Part shown: piece by piece, positions 1-5,456 of the stretch
Numbering within the stretch: position 1 is the first letter of the stretch
Layout of the letters: each line of letters begins with the position of its first letter
DNA from: JBAUHN01 sp049680295
GTDB taxonomy: Bacteria > Pseudomonadota > Alphaproteobacteria > Rhodobacterales > Rhodobacteraceae
DNA length: 5,456 bases
Reading direction: 5' to 3'
Assembly: GCA_049680295.1 (NCBI GenBank)
Contig: JBAUHN010000228.1
Span: 1 to 5,456 of the forward strand
The notes under the pieces: generated by a model
What the model saw: only the letters and a program-made list of their open reading frames with translations
Told to the model about the DNA's origin: nothing
Database searches by the model: none
Made by a program: the position numbers and the translations under genes

Positions 1-1023
1 CCCTTCCTCAAGGGCCGCCATTGCGGTCATCATCTTGAATGTCGAACCCGGCGGGTAGGTCCCCTGCACCGATTTATTGGCCAGCGGGCGATATTTGTCA
101 TCGGTCAGTGATTTGTAGTCCGCAACCGAGATGCCGGTGACAAACAAATTGGGATCAAATGTCGGGGCTGATGCACAGGCCACCAGATCGCCGGTGTCGC
201 AATCAATCACAACCGCGCTGGCGCTTTCGCCATCCAGCCGCGCCTGAACATAGCTTTGCAGCTTGGTATCAATGGTCAATTGCAGGTCCGACCCGGCCTG
301 ACCTTCACGGCGGTCCAATTCGCGCATGATGCGGCCTGTGGCGTTCACTTCGACCCGTTTGGCCCCCGCCTTGCCGCGCATTTCGGTTTCGGCCTTAGCC
401 TCGACGCCGACCTTGCCAATCTGAAAACGTGGGATCAACAACAACTGATCCGGGTCTTCGATCCTATCGAGATCATAGTCGCTGACCGGGCCAACATAGC
501 CTAAAACATGCGCCAGATCAGAGCCTCGGGGGTAGACCCGTGTCAGGCCGACCTCGGGCGTGACACCGGGCAATGCGGGCGCGTTGATCGACACCCGGCT
601 TAGATCATCCCAACTGACATTTTCTGCGACGGTCACCGGCAAAAAAGGCGCCGAGCGTTTCATTTCCGCCATCGCCCGGACGATTGCATCCGGTTTCAGG
701 TCAACGATTTTCTTCAGCTTGTTGATGACTTCGTCGACGTCGCCTGCGTCTTCGCGAACGATCACAATCCGGTAGGATGGCACGTTTTGCGCCAGCCGAA
801 CGCCGTTGCGATCAAAAACCTCGCCGCGATCGGGTGGGATCAATCGGATGTTGATGCGGTTTTCTTCGGCCAGCAATCGAAACTGGTCAGCCTGCTCAAT
901 TTGCAGGTATCGCATCCGCGCCGCAAGACCACCCGCGAACAACAGTTGCACGCCGCCCAGCAAAGCCGCGCGCCTGCTGATCTTGCGGTGGCTTACCTCT
1001 GTGTCCGCTCTGCTGCGCCTCAT
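1..1023 (-). CDS. mrdA: Penicillin-binding protein 2 (PBP2), peptidoglycan transpeptidase of cell elongation; 3' end cut by window edge
   Basis: PBP2 is an inner-membrane D,D-transpeptidase that cross-links peptidoglycan during lateral-wall growth, working with RodA and MreBCD; beta-lactams acylate its active serine. I translated 341 codons from the ATG at 1023; the frame is open to the left edge. Residues about 18-38 form the single N-terminal membrane anchor. IPPDRGEVFDRNG (62-74) and RVYPRGSDLAHVLGYVG (162-178) are pedestal-domain hallmarks of class B PBPs. TIDTKLQ (250-256) and a TGDLVACASAPTFDPN stretch (277-292) lead into the transpeptidase domain, where YPPGSTFK (323-330) holds the SxxK motif with Ser327 and Lys330. 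The SxN and KTG motifs lie beyond the edge; the family is usually about 600-650 residues. The ATG overlaps the mreD stop (ATGA) and has a strong GGAGGT site. FtsI is less likely because the gene sits in the mre cluster and has the PBP2-type AHVLGYVG signature. Confidence 0.96.
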   Translation of the reverse strand, partial: MRRSRADTEVSHRKISRRAALLGGVQLLFAGGLAARMRYLQIEQADQFRLLAEENRINIRLIPPDRGEVFDRNGVRLAQNVPSYRIVIVREDAGDVDEVINKLKKIVDLKPDAIVRAMAEMKRSAPFLPVTVAENVSWDDLSRVSINAPALPGVTPEVGLTRVYPRGSDLAHVLGYVGPVSDYDLDRIEDPDQLLLIPRFQIGKVGVEAKAETEMRGKAGAKRVEVNATGRIMRELDRREGQAGSDLQLTIDTKLQSYVQARLDGESASAVVIDCDTGDLVACASAPTFDPNLFVTGISVADYKSLTDDKYRPLANKSVQGTYPPGSTFKMMTAMAALEEG

Positions 1024-1559
1024 GACCGACCTCCGCGTGCATCCAGATCGCCGGGCGCGGATTTGCGCACACCCATTCCCCAATGGGAAACAGCAACGAC
1101 GAGCGGATAGAATAGCAAAGTCATCGCCAATTGGAAAAGGACCAGTGCGAAATTAGGTAAAGGTACAAAAAATATTGTCAGCAAAAGCCGGTTCGCCAGC
1201 GCGATTGCAACGATAATTGCGGCGACCGTCAGCCATTCAGCCGTAAAGCTGCCATCCCGCAAGCCCCGCGCACGACCTTTCAGGTTTTCGCAACCAATCA
1301 GAGCCAATACCGCCCATAGCCCCGGCGGGCGTTGCAACAACATGTCTGACAGCAAAAACAGCAATGCAAGGAGACTGGCGGGGATGTATTCGGGACGGCG
1401 CAAGCTCCAGGCGCAGGCAAACGCCAACAACAGGTCAGGTGCTGCCCAACGGCGCGGCGTGGTTTCCAAAGGCAAGAGGTGGAAAAACAAGATTACCAGC
1501 ACGATGACCGCAAACCCCGCGCGCATTCCCCACAATCGCATCAATGACTGATCGGTCAC
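1020..1559 (-). CDS. mreD: Rod shape-determining membrane protein MreD
   Basis: MreD is a small polytopic inner-membrane protein that, with MreC and RodZ, connects MreB filaments to RodA/PBP2. The 179-residue product is very hydrophobic. I see about five to six membrane segments, roughly at 12-31, 41-52, 58-75, 80-91, 107-129 and 134-157. The SDMLLQRPPGLWA stretch (71-83), just after a hydrophobic helix, is the recognisable core of alphaproteobacterial MreD. The start is GTG at 1559; it shares GTGA with the mreC stop and has a GAGG site 7 bases upstream. An ATG at codon 7 (1541) is possible but has no better support. The 3' end overlaps mrdA by 4 bases. Length is normal for the family, whose sequence is poorly conserved, so identity rests on both context and this motif. 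Confidence 0.93.
   Translation of the reverse strand: MTDQSLMRLWGMRAGFAVIVLVILFFHLLPLETTPRRWAAPDLLLAFACAWSLRRPEYIPASLLALLFLLSDMLLQRPPGLWAVLALIGCENLKGRARGLRDGSFTAEWLTVAAIIVAIALANRLLLTIFFVPLPNFALVLFQLAMTLLFYPLVVAVSHWGMGVRKSAPGDLDARGGRS
1029..1034 (-). promoter_or_regulatory. Strong ribosome binding site of mrdA
   Basis: The minus strand reads GGAGGT, then 5 bases, then the ATG at 1023. It is the best Shine-Dalgarno match among the starts of this cluster. It lies inside the 3' end of mreD, so PBP2 can be initiated independently as well as by coupling to mreD. It fixes the mrdA start. Confidence 0.8.
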
Positions 1560-2443
1560 TGTTCAGCCTCATCCTGTGACGGAAATTGCGGTCCGATGAT
1601 TTGTGCGGCATCCGACACGGGCGGGTTGCCGTGGTGTCGCAACACCCGCAAAAATTCGAGCCGCTCGTAGTCTGCGGCCAGTCTGACGCGCAATCGCCCG
1701 CCGGGGTCGGCTGCGACTTGCCCAATAAGCAACCCCGCTGGAAATACGCCACCATCGCCCGAACTGATAACCCGGTCGCCGGGCCGCACCAGATCGGGAC
1801 TTTCCAGAAAGTCGATAGGCGGGGCTGCCGAATTGTCGCCCGCCACAATCGCGTGCTGCCCACTGGGCTGGATTGTTGCGGGGATCCGGCTGGAGGCATC
1901 AGTCAGCAAAATCACGCGCGCTGTGTTCTCGGCAACGCCGGATATCCGCCCGACCAGGCCAATTCCATCCATTGTCGCCCAACCGTCGATCAGGCCATCA
2001 CGGCCCCCGACATTCAGCAAAACTGATTGGCGAAAAGGCGATCCGGAATCAGCCAGGACAACCCCGGTGATGAAGGTCAGGCGCGGATCAAGACGCACGT
2101 TATTCAAATCCAGCAACCGCGCGTTTTCCTGTTCCAATTGCAAGGCCGCCTCTTTCCAGGCCTGCATTTGGCGCAATTCGCTGCGCAATTCGCGGTTTTG
2201 TTCTTCCAGACGGCGGTAGCTTTGGAAATCACGCAACAGATTGATCGTGCCGGTCACCGGGGCCATCGCCCAATCCAGATTAGGCACCAAAGCATCGGTG
2301 ATCTGGGCGCGAAATCTTTCGATTCTTGGACTGTCGATGCGCCAGATCAGAAATGTGGCAACCAATAGCAACACGATAATGCCCAAAAGCATCCGGCGCA
2401 GCGGGCCGGTATAGTCACTTGCTGAGGATTGGTCCTGTGCCAT
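1556..2443 (-). CDS. mreC: Rod shape-determining protein MreC
   Basis: MreC is a bitopic inner-membrane protein whose periplasmic part self-associates and binds and activates PBP2. The 295-residue product has a short cytoplasmic N-terminus, one membrane helix at about 18-35, a charged coiled coil at about 70-112 (rich in E, R, L and Q), and then the two beta domains. The LLTDASSRIPA stretch (179-189) and the GDRVISSGDGGVFPAGLLIG stretch (222-241) match the conserved MreC core. The length is normal. The ATG at 2443 is the only usable start, because an in-frame TAG lies 33 bases upstream with no other start between. Its ribosome site is weak: AGGA about 12 bases away. It lies 82 bases after mreB, and its stop overlaps the mreD GTG, so the two are probably translationally coupled. 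Confidence 0.97.
   Translation of the reverse strand: MAQDQSSASDYTGPLRRMLLGIIVLLLVATFLIWRIDSPRIERFRAQITDALVPNLDWAMAPVTGTINLLRDFQSYRRLEEQNRELRSELRQMQAWKEAALQLEQENARLLDLNNVRLDPRLTFITGVVLADSGSPFRQSVLLNVGGRDGLIDGWATMDGIGLVGRISGVAENTARVILLTDASSRIPATIQPSGQHAIVAGDNSAAPPIDFLESPDLVRPGDRVISSGDGGVFPAGLLIGQVAADPGGRLRVRLAADYERLEFLRVLRHHGNPPVSDAAQIIGPQFPSQDEAEQ
1567..1571 (-). promoter_or_regulatory. Ribosome binding site supporting the GTG start of mreD
   Basis: TGAGG on the minus strand ends 7 bases before the GTG at 1559, inside the last codons of mreC. Together with the 4-base overlap it favours the GTG over the in-frame ATG at 1541. Confidence 0.6.
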
Positions 2444-2525
2444 CGTTGTAACGGGTCCTGCGCCTGCCGCGGGCTAGAAGGGCAGGGCACGCCTGCCGCT
2501 CCTTGGATACACTAGTTTGACCGGT
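2444..2525 (-). other. Structured mreB-mreC spacer with a 10-base direct repeat and alternative hairpins
   Basis: The gap holds two copies of the 10-mer GCGGCAGGCG (minus strand) at 2490-2499 and 2461-2470. CCTGCC at 2481-2486 (minus strand) lies between them and can pair with the GGCAGG of either copy. Pairing with the first copy gives a 6-bp stem with a 5-base loop (2481-2497) followed by CTTCT. Pairing with the second gives a 6-bp stem with a 12-base loop. The hairpins are too weak and poor in U for a clear terminator. A pause, RNA-processing or stability element is possible. No promoter is evident here, so mreC is probably read from the mreB transcript. Confidence 0.45.
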
Positions 2526-3572
2526 TCAGCTATCGTAGTCGATGGCGTGACGCAGTTGCTTTTCAAACTCCAACGCTTTGCCAGTCCCCAGGGCCACGCA
2601 ATTTAGCGGCTCATCCGCGATGGATACCGCCAGACCTGTCTGTTCGCGTAACGCCAGATCAAGATCGCCCAGCAAGGCCCCACCGCCGGTTAGCATCACA
2701 CCACGATCAACGATGTCCGCCGCCAGATCGGGGGGCGTGGTTTCAAGCGCGGTCATCACGGCCTCGCATATTTGTTGCACCGGTTCGGCCAAAGCTTCGG
2801 CAATCTGTGCTTGGGTGACTTCGATTTCTTTGGGCACGCCGTTCAAAAGATCGCGGCCACGGATCTGCATGGATGACCCACGCCCGTCATCTGGCATTCG
2901 TGCGGTCCCGATAGATGTCTTGATCCGCTCGGCCGTGGTTTCGCCGACCAGCAGGTTTTGCTGGCGTCGCAAATAGCTGATGATCGCCTCGTCCATGCGG
3001 TCGCCACCGACGCGCACAGAGCGGGCGTAAACGATATCGCCCAAGGACAAAACCGCGACTTCCGTCGTACCGCCACCGATGTCGACAACCATGTTGCCGG
3101 TGGGATCGGTGATGGGCATACCTGCACCGATGGCTGCAGCAATCGGTTCCGCGATCAATCCGGCACGGCGCGCGCCAGCAGACAATACCGACTGACGAAT
3201 GGCGCGTTTTTCAACCGGTGTGGCCCCGTGGGGGACACAGACAATGATCTTGGGCTTGGAAAAGACCGAGCGTTTGTGCACTTTGCGGATGAAATGCTTG
3301 ATCATCTCTTCGGCGGTGGCAAAATCCGCAATCACGCCTTCACGCATCGGGCGGATTGCTTCGATACTGCCCGGCGTGCGACCCAGCATCAGCTTGGCGT
3401 CTTCGCCAACAGCCAGCACTTTCTTCACGCCATCCTTGACGTGATAGGCTACCACAGAAGGTTCCGACAGGATAACCCCCCGACCCTTGATGTAGACCAG
3501 AGTATTCGCAGTTCCCAGATCGATCGCCATGTCTTGAGAAAACAGATCGCGGAGACTTTCAAAAATCGGCAT
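2526..3572 (-). CDS. mreB: Rod shape-determining protein MreB (bacterial actin)
   Basis: MreB is a cytoplasmic ATP-binding actin homologue that forms antiparallel filaments on the inner membrane and directs lateral-wall synthesis. From the ATG at 3572 the product is 348 residues, the usual length. The N-terminus MPIFESLRDLFSQD looks like the amphipathic membrane-binding helix. AIDLGTANT (16-24) is phosphate loop 1; AEPIAAAIGAG (141-151), with Glu142, is the hydrolysis region; VVDIGGGTTE (162-171) is phosphate loop 2; LTGGGALL (294-301) is the adenosine motif. All key residues are present. A longer ATG start at 3614 would add 14 residues but lacks a ribosome site and is not family-like. The chosen start has AAGG 11 bases upstream, which is weak and rather far. 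mreB is the first gene of the cluster, after the leuA terminator. Confidence 0.98.
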   Translation of the reverse strand: MPIFESLRDLFSQDMAIDLGTANTLVYIKGRGVILSEPSVVAYHVKDGVKKVLAVGEDAKLMLGRTPGSIEAIRPMREGVIADFATAEEMIKHFIRKVHKRSVFSKPKIIVCVPHGATPVEKRAIRQSVLSAGARRAGLIAEPIAAAIGAGMPITDPTGNMVVDIGGGTTEVAVLSLGDIVYARSVRVGGDRMDEAIISYLRRQQNLLVGETTAERIKTSIGTARMPDDGRGSSMQIRGRDLLNGVPKEIEVTQAQIAEALAEPVQQICEAVMTALETTPPDLAADIVDRGVMLTGGGALLGDLDLALREQTGLAVSIADEPLNCVALGTGKALEFEKQLRHAIDYDS

Positions 3573-3637
3573 GACGTTCGTAACCTTGCAAAAAAACGTA
3601 AACACCCTGCGCATCTGACATGTGCGGGTTGACGGGT

Positions 3638-3643
3638 CTTATA
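3638..3643 (-). promoter_or_regulatory. Candidate -10 box of the mreB promoter
   Basis: TATAAG on the minus strand lies 65 bases before the mreB ATG and is the best -10 match in the 162-base gap after the leuA terminator. With a 17-base spacer the -35 position (3661-3666) reads TTTCGC, a poor match to TTGACA. The -10 is therefore plausible but the full promoter is weak by eye. It would give a 5' leader of about 60 bases. Confidence 0.35.
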
Positions 3644-3698
3644 GGGTGCAGATCGGTCAGGCGAAAGAGGCGTTTATGCACAAGGTCGGCCTGTTGTT

Positions 3699-3712
3699 GC
3701 CGGAAATCCGGC
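3699..3712. repeat. Palindrome GCCGGA-AA-TCCGGC upstream of mreB
   Basis: Perfect 6-base arms separated by 2 bases lie between the leuA terminator and the candidate mreB promoter, about 56 bases before the -10. It could be a dimer-binding operator or simply a GC-rich chance palindrome. The 2-base centre is too short for a good RNA hairpin unless the inner pairs open. Confidence 0.3.
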
Positions 3713-3734
3713 TGCGACTTGGGCGAAGGGGGGA

Positions 3735-3762
3735 CTGGCGGTCCCGGCCAAAGGACCGCCAG
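3735..3762 (-). terminator. Hairpin terminator of leuA
   Basis: A perfect 10-bp inverted repeat, CTGGCGGTCC / GGACCGCCAG with an 8-base loop, begins 5 bases after the leuA TAA. The minus strand then reads TCCCCCCTTCG, so the usual U-run is missing and replaced by a pyrimidine (mostly C) tract. The position directly after the stop codon supports a terminator or 3'-end stabiliser. Efficiency cannot be judged by eye. The stem is symmetric, but no convergent gene uses it from the other side. Confidence 0.7.
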
Positions 3763-3767
3763 ACGTC

Positions 3768-5342
3768 TTAGCTGACGTCCTTGTAACTGATTTCGCGGGT
3801 GTCAGCGCCCGCCGGAGATTTGTCGCGCCGCACCATCAGCCGGTTCAGAGCGTGGATATAGGCACGTGTGCTGGCGACAACGGTGTCGGTGTCGGCTGAT
3901 TGCCCGGTCACGATCCGGCCATCTTCCTCCATCCGCACGGACACGGTGGCCTGCGCATCCGTGCCTTCGGTCACTGCATGCACCTGATAAAGCTGCAATC
4001 GGGCCTCGTGCGGCACCATCGCCTTGATCGCGTTGAACGATGCATCAACCGGCCCGTCGCCGGTCTGAGAGGTGCTGTGTTCGACGCCGTCAATGTTCAG
4101 CACCATATCCGCTTTTTGCGGGCCATCAGTGCCGCAAACGACCTGCATCGACACCAGCTTGATCCGGTCACTTTCGGGATCAGACGAAGTGCGCATCAAA
4201 GCAATCAGATCGTCGTCATAGATTTCCTTTTTTCGGTCGGCCAATTCCTTGAAGCGTACAAACACGTCCTTCAATTGATTGTCGCCCAGTTCAAATCCCA
4301 GATCCTCAAGCTTGGAGCGCAAGGCCGCGCGGCCAGAATGTTTGCCCATGACGATATTGGTCTCTGTCAAACCGACATCTTCTGGGCGCATAATCTCAAA
4401 GGTTTCTGCGTTTTTCAGCATGCCATCCTGATGGATGCCAGATTCGTGCGCAAAGGCGTTTTTGCCAACAATCGCCTTGTTGAACTGCACCGCAAAGCCC
4501 GATACCGCCGCCACCCTTCGTGACAAGTTCATGATTTTGGTGGAATCGATCCGGGTTTGATACGGCATTATGTCATTGCGCACTTTCAAGGCCATCACGA
4601 CCTCTTCCAGTGCTGTATTGCCCGCACGTTCGCCCAAACCATTGATGGTACATTCTACTTGCCGCGCGCCTGCCTCAACCGCCGCCAGTGAGTTGGCAGT
4701 CGCCATCCCAAGGTCGTTGTGGCAATGGGTGGCAAAGACGATCTCATCCGCGCCGGGCACTTTTTCCAGCAACATCGCGATCAATGCGGCAGATTCGCGC
4801 GGGGCCGTGTAGCCAACGGTGTCGGGAATGTTGATTGTCGTAGCTCCGGCCCTGATCGCAATTTCGACCGTGCGGCACAGATAATCCTCTTCGGTGCGGG
4901 TCGCATCCATCGGTGACCACTGCACGTTTTCGCACAGGTTGCGCGCATGGGTGACCGTGTCGTGAATGCGATCCGCCATTTCGTCCTTGGTGAGGTTGGG
5001 AATGGCGCGGTGCAGCGGCGAGGTGCCGATAAAGGTGTGAATGCGCGGCTGGCTTGCGTGTTTTACGGCCTCCCAACATCGGTCAATGTCGCCGATTTGC
5101 GCGCGTGCCAATCCGCAGATTACGGCGGATTTTGACTGGCGGGCAATCTCGGACACCGCATTAAAATCGCCCTCGGACGCAATGGGAAACCCGGCCTCGA
5201 TGATATCGACGCCCATTTCGTCCAATAGACCGGCAATCTCGATCTTTTCGGCGTGGGTCATGGTGGCACCGGGGGATTGTTCGCCATCGCGCAAGGTGGT
5301 GTCAAAAATCAGGACGCGGTCCTGTTTGGATGTATCGGTCAT
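3768..5342 (-). CDS. leuA: 2-isopropylmalate synthase
   Basis: LeuA condenses acetyl-CoA with 2-oxoisovalerate to 2-isopropylmalate, the committed step of leucine synthesis in the cytosol. The 524-residue product has the DRE-TIM metallolyase barrel first: FDTTLRDGEQSPG (13-25) with the metal-binding Asp14, NIPDTVGYT (171-179), HCHNDLGMA (206-214) with metal ligands His206 and His208, and GLGERAGN (235-242). FAHESGIHQDG (297-307) marks the accessory subdomain. Residues about 390-500, including GDGPVDASFNAI, form the LeuA dimer domain that binds leucine for feedback inhibition. Length and motifs fit the common bacterial LeuA rather than homocitrate or citramalate synthase. The ATG at 5342 gives the normal short N-terminus; its ribosome site is poor (AGAAAGA only). 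It is preceded by an apparent leucine attenuator and followed by a hairpin, so it looks monocistronic. Confidence 0.97.
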   Translation of the reverse strand: MTDTSKQDRVLIFDTTLRDGEQSPGATMTHAEKIEIAGLLDEMGVDIIEAGFPIASEGDFNAVSEIARQSKSAVICGLARAQIGDIDRCWEAVKHASQPRIHTFIGTSPLHRAIPNLTKDEMADRIHDTVTHARNLCENVQWSPMDATRTEEDYLCRTVEIAIRAGATTINIPDTVGYTAPRESAALIAMLLEKVPGADEIVFATHCHNDLGMATANSLAAVEAGARQVECTINGLGERAGNTALEEVVMALKVRNDIMPYQTRIDSTKIMNLSRRVAAVSGFAVQFNKAIVGKNAFAHESGIHQDGMLKNAETFEIMRPEDVGLTETNIVMGKHSGRAALRSKLEDLGFELGDNQLKDVFVRFKELADRKKEIYDDDLIALMRTSSDPESDRIKLVSMQVVCGTDGPQKADMVLNIDGVEHSTSQTGDGPVDASFNAIKAMVPHEARLQLYQVHAVTEGTDAQATVSVRMEEDGRIVTGQSADTDTVVASTRAYIHALNRLMVRRDKSPAGADTREISYKDVS

Positions 5343-5374
5343 ATCGGTATCTTTCTGTTCTGCTGTCTTTAGAA

Positions 5375-5417
5375 ATCCTTGGCGCGCGGCACATCCCTCT
5401 GAGCGGGCGCGCCGGAT
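5375..5417 (-). terminator. Attenuator terminator hairpin in the leuA leader
   Basis: On the minus strand ATCCGGCGCGC (5417-5407) pairs with GCGCGCC-AA-GGAT (5387-5375). This gives 11 base pairs with an AA bulge and a 19-base loop, followed directly by UUCU (UUUCU counting the last U of the stem). It would stop transcription 33 or so bases before the leuA start. Its 5' arm lies in the loop of the alternative hairpin at 5396-5431, so the two cannot form together in a normal fold. The U-tract is short. Confidence 0.65.
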
Positions 5418-5431
5418 GGCACGCTCAGAGG
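5396..5431 (-). promoter_or_regulatory. Antiterminator hairpin in the leuA leader
   Basis: CCTCTGAGCG (minus strand, 5431-5422) pairs perfectly with CGCTCAGAGG (5405-5396) around a 16-base loop that holds the 5' arm of the terminator. The upstream arm contains the leader-peptide stop codon TGA (5427-5425). A ribosome finishing the peptide would cover this arm and let the terminator form. A ribosome stalled on the Leu codons just upstream would leave it free to pair, allowing read-through into leuA. The pairing is seen directly; the regulation is inferred from known amino-acid attenuators. Confidence 0.65.
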
Positions 5432-5456
5432 CGGATTAGCAGCAGCAGGTCGGCAC
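5425..5456 (-). CDS. Leucine leader peptide of leuA (C-terminal part; start beyond the window edge)
   Basis: The minus-strand frame beginning at 5454 reads Ala-Asp-Leu-Leu-Leu-Leu-Ile-Arg-Leu-stop, with codons CTG CTG CTG CTA for the Leu run and CTC for the last Leu. Five of nine visible residues are leucine, directly upstream of a leucine biosynthesis gene. The TGA lies inside the antiterminator arm, as attenuation needs. The peptide would act in cis through ribosome position, not as a protein. Its start codon and ribosome site are outside the window, so length is unknown. The competing frame, ending Cys-Cys-Cys-stop, does not fit the gene downstream. Confidence 0.65.
   Translation of the reverse strand, partial: ADLLLLIRL

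Noticed and set aside
2347..2490. A 47-codon frame starting GTG at 2490, 8 bases after AAGGAG, overlapping the start of mreC out of frame
   Set aside because: The spacing is attractive, but the product is low-complexity and rich in Cys, Trp and Pro, as expected from an out-of-frame reading of mreC and the structured spacer. No sequence-based support for a real peptide.
3573..3614. A longer mreB starting at the ATG at 3614, adding 14 residues
   Set aside because: There is no ribosome site upstream of it, the extension is unlike MreB N-termini, and the shorter form begins exactly with the amphipathic helix and has the family's normal length.
2958..3632. Long plus-strand open frame of 224 codons opposite mreB
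   Set aside because: It is antisense to the fully conserved mreB sequence; such frames are common opposite GC-rich genes and the product shows no recognisable domain.
3900..4523. Long plus-strand open frame of 207 codons opposite leuA
   Set aside because: It mirrors the codon bias of leuA on the other strand, has no recognisable domain and no promoter or ribosome site stands out.
5406..5413. GGCGCGCC palindrome as a protein-binding or restriction-type signal
   Set aside because: It is better explained as part of the GC-rich arm of the attenuator terminator, which pairs with GCGCGCC downstream.
5438..5456. Leader frame reading Val-Pro-Thr-Cys-Cys-Cys-stop, like a cysteine-sensing leader peptide
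   Set aside because: It is the overlapping frame of the CTGCTGCTG run. Its stop lies before the antiterminator arm and the downstream gene makes leucine, so the Leu frame is the better explanation.

Overview
The window reads as a stretch of core chromosome from an alphaproteobacterium, most likely a marine Rhodobacteraceae (roseobacter-type) species. This rests on the MreB, MreC and MreD sequences, the moderately high GC, the leuA-mreB-mreC-mreD-mrdA order and the style of the leu leader; the exact genus cannot be told from the sequence. Every gene is on the minus strand, so transcription runs from high to low coordinates. There is no mobile element, CRISPR array, rRNA or tRNA, and I see no undescribed multi-gene system.

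Layout in transcription order. (1) Positions 5456-5343 are the leuA leader. They carry the tail of a leucine-rich leader peptide (ADLLLLIRL, stop), followed by two mutually exclusive hairpins, the second ending in UUUCU. This is the arrangement of a ribosome-mediated transcription attenuator, and its 5' end is cut by the window edge. (2) Positions 5342-3768 are leuA, encoding 2-isopropylmalate synthase, the committed step of leucine synthesis. (3) Positions 3762-3735 are a perfect 10-bp GC-rich hairpin just after the leuA stop, the likely terminator. (4) Positions 3734-3573 are a promoter-sized gap with a candidate -10 box and a small palindrome. (5) Positions 3572-1 are the cell-elongation cluster: mreB, an 82-bp structured spacer, then mreC, mreD and mrdA joined by 4-base start/stop overlaps. 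mrdA runs off the left edge just after its catalytic serine motif.

The four cell-shape genes encode partners in one machine. MreB filaments lie under the inner membrane, MreC and MreD link them to the periplasm, and PBP2 (MrdA) cross-links the new lateral-wall peptidoglycan. LeuA is metabolically unrelated and appears to be a separate unit regulated by leucine supply. The most informative non-coding signal is the leuA attenuator. The spacers around mreB show smaller structures of uncertain meaning.
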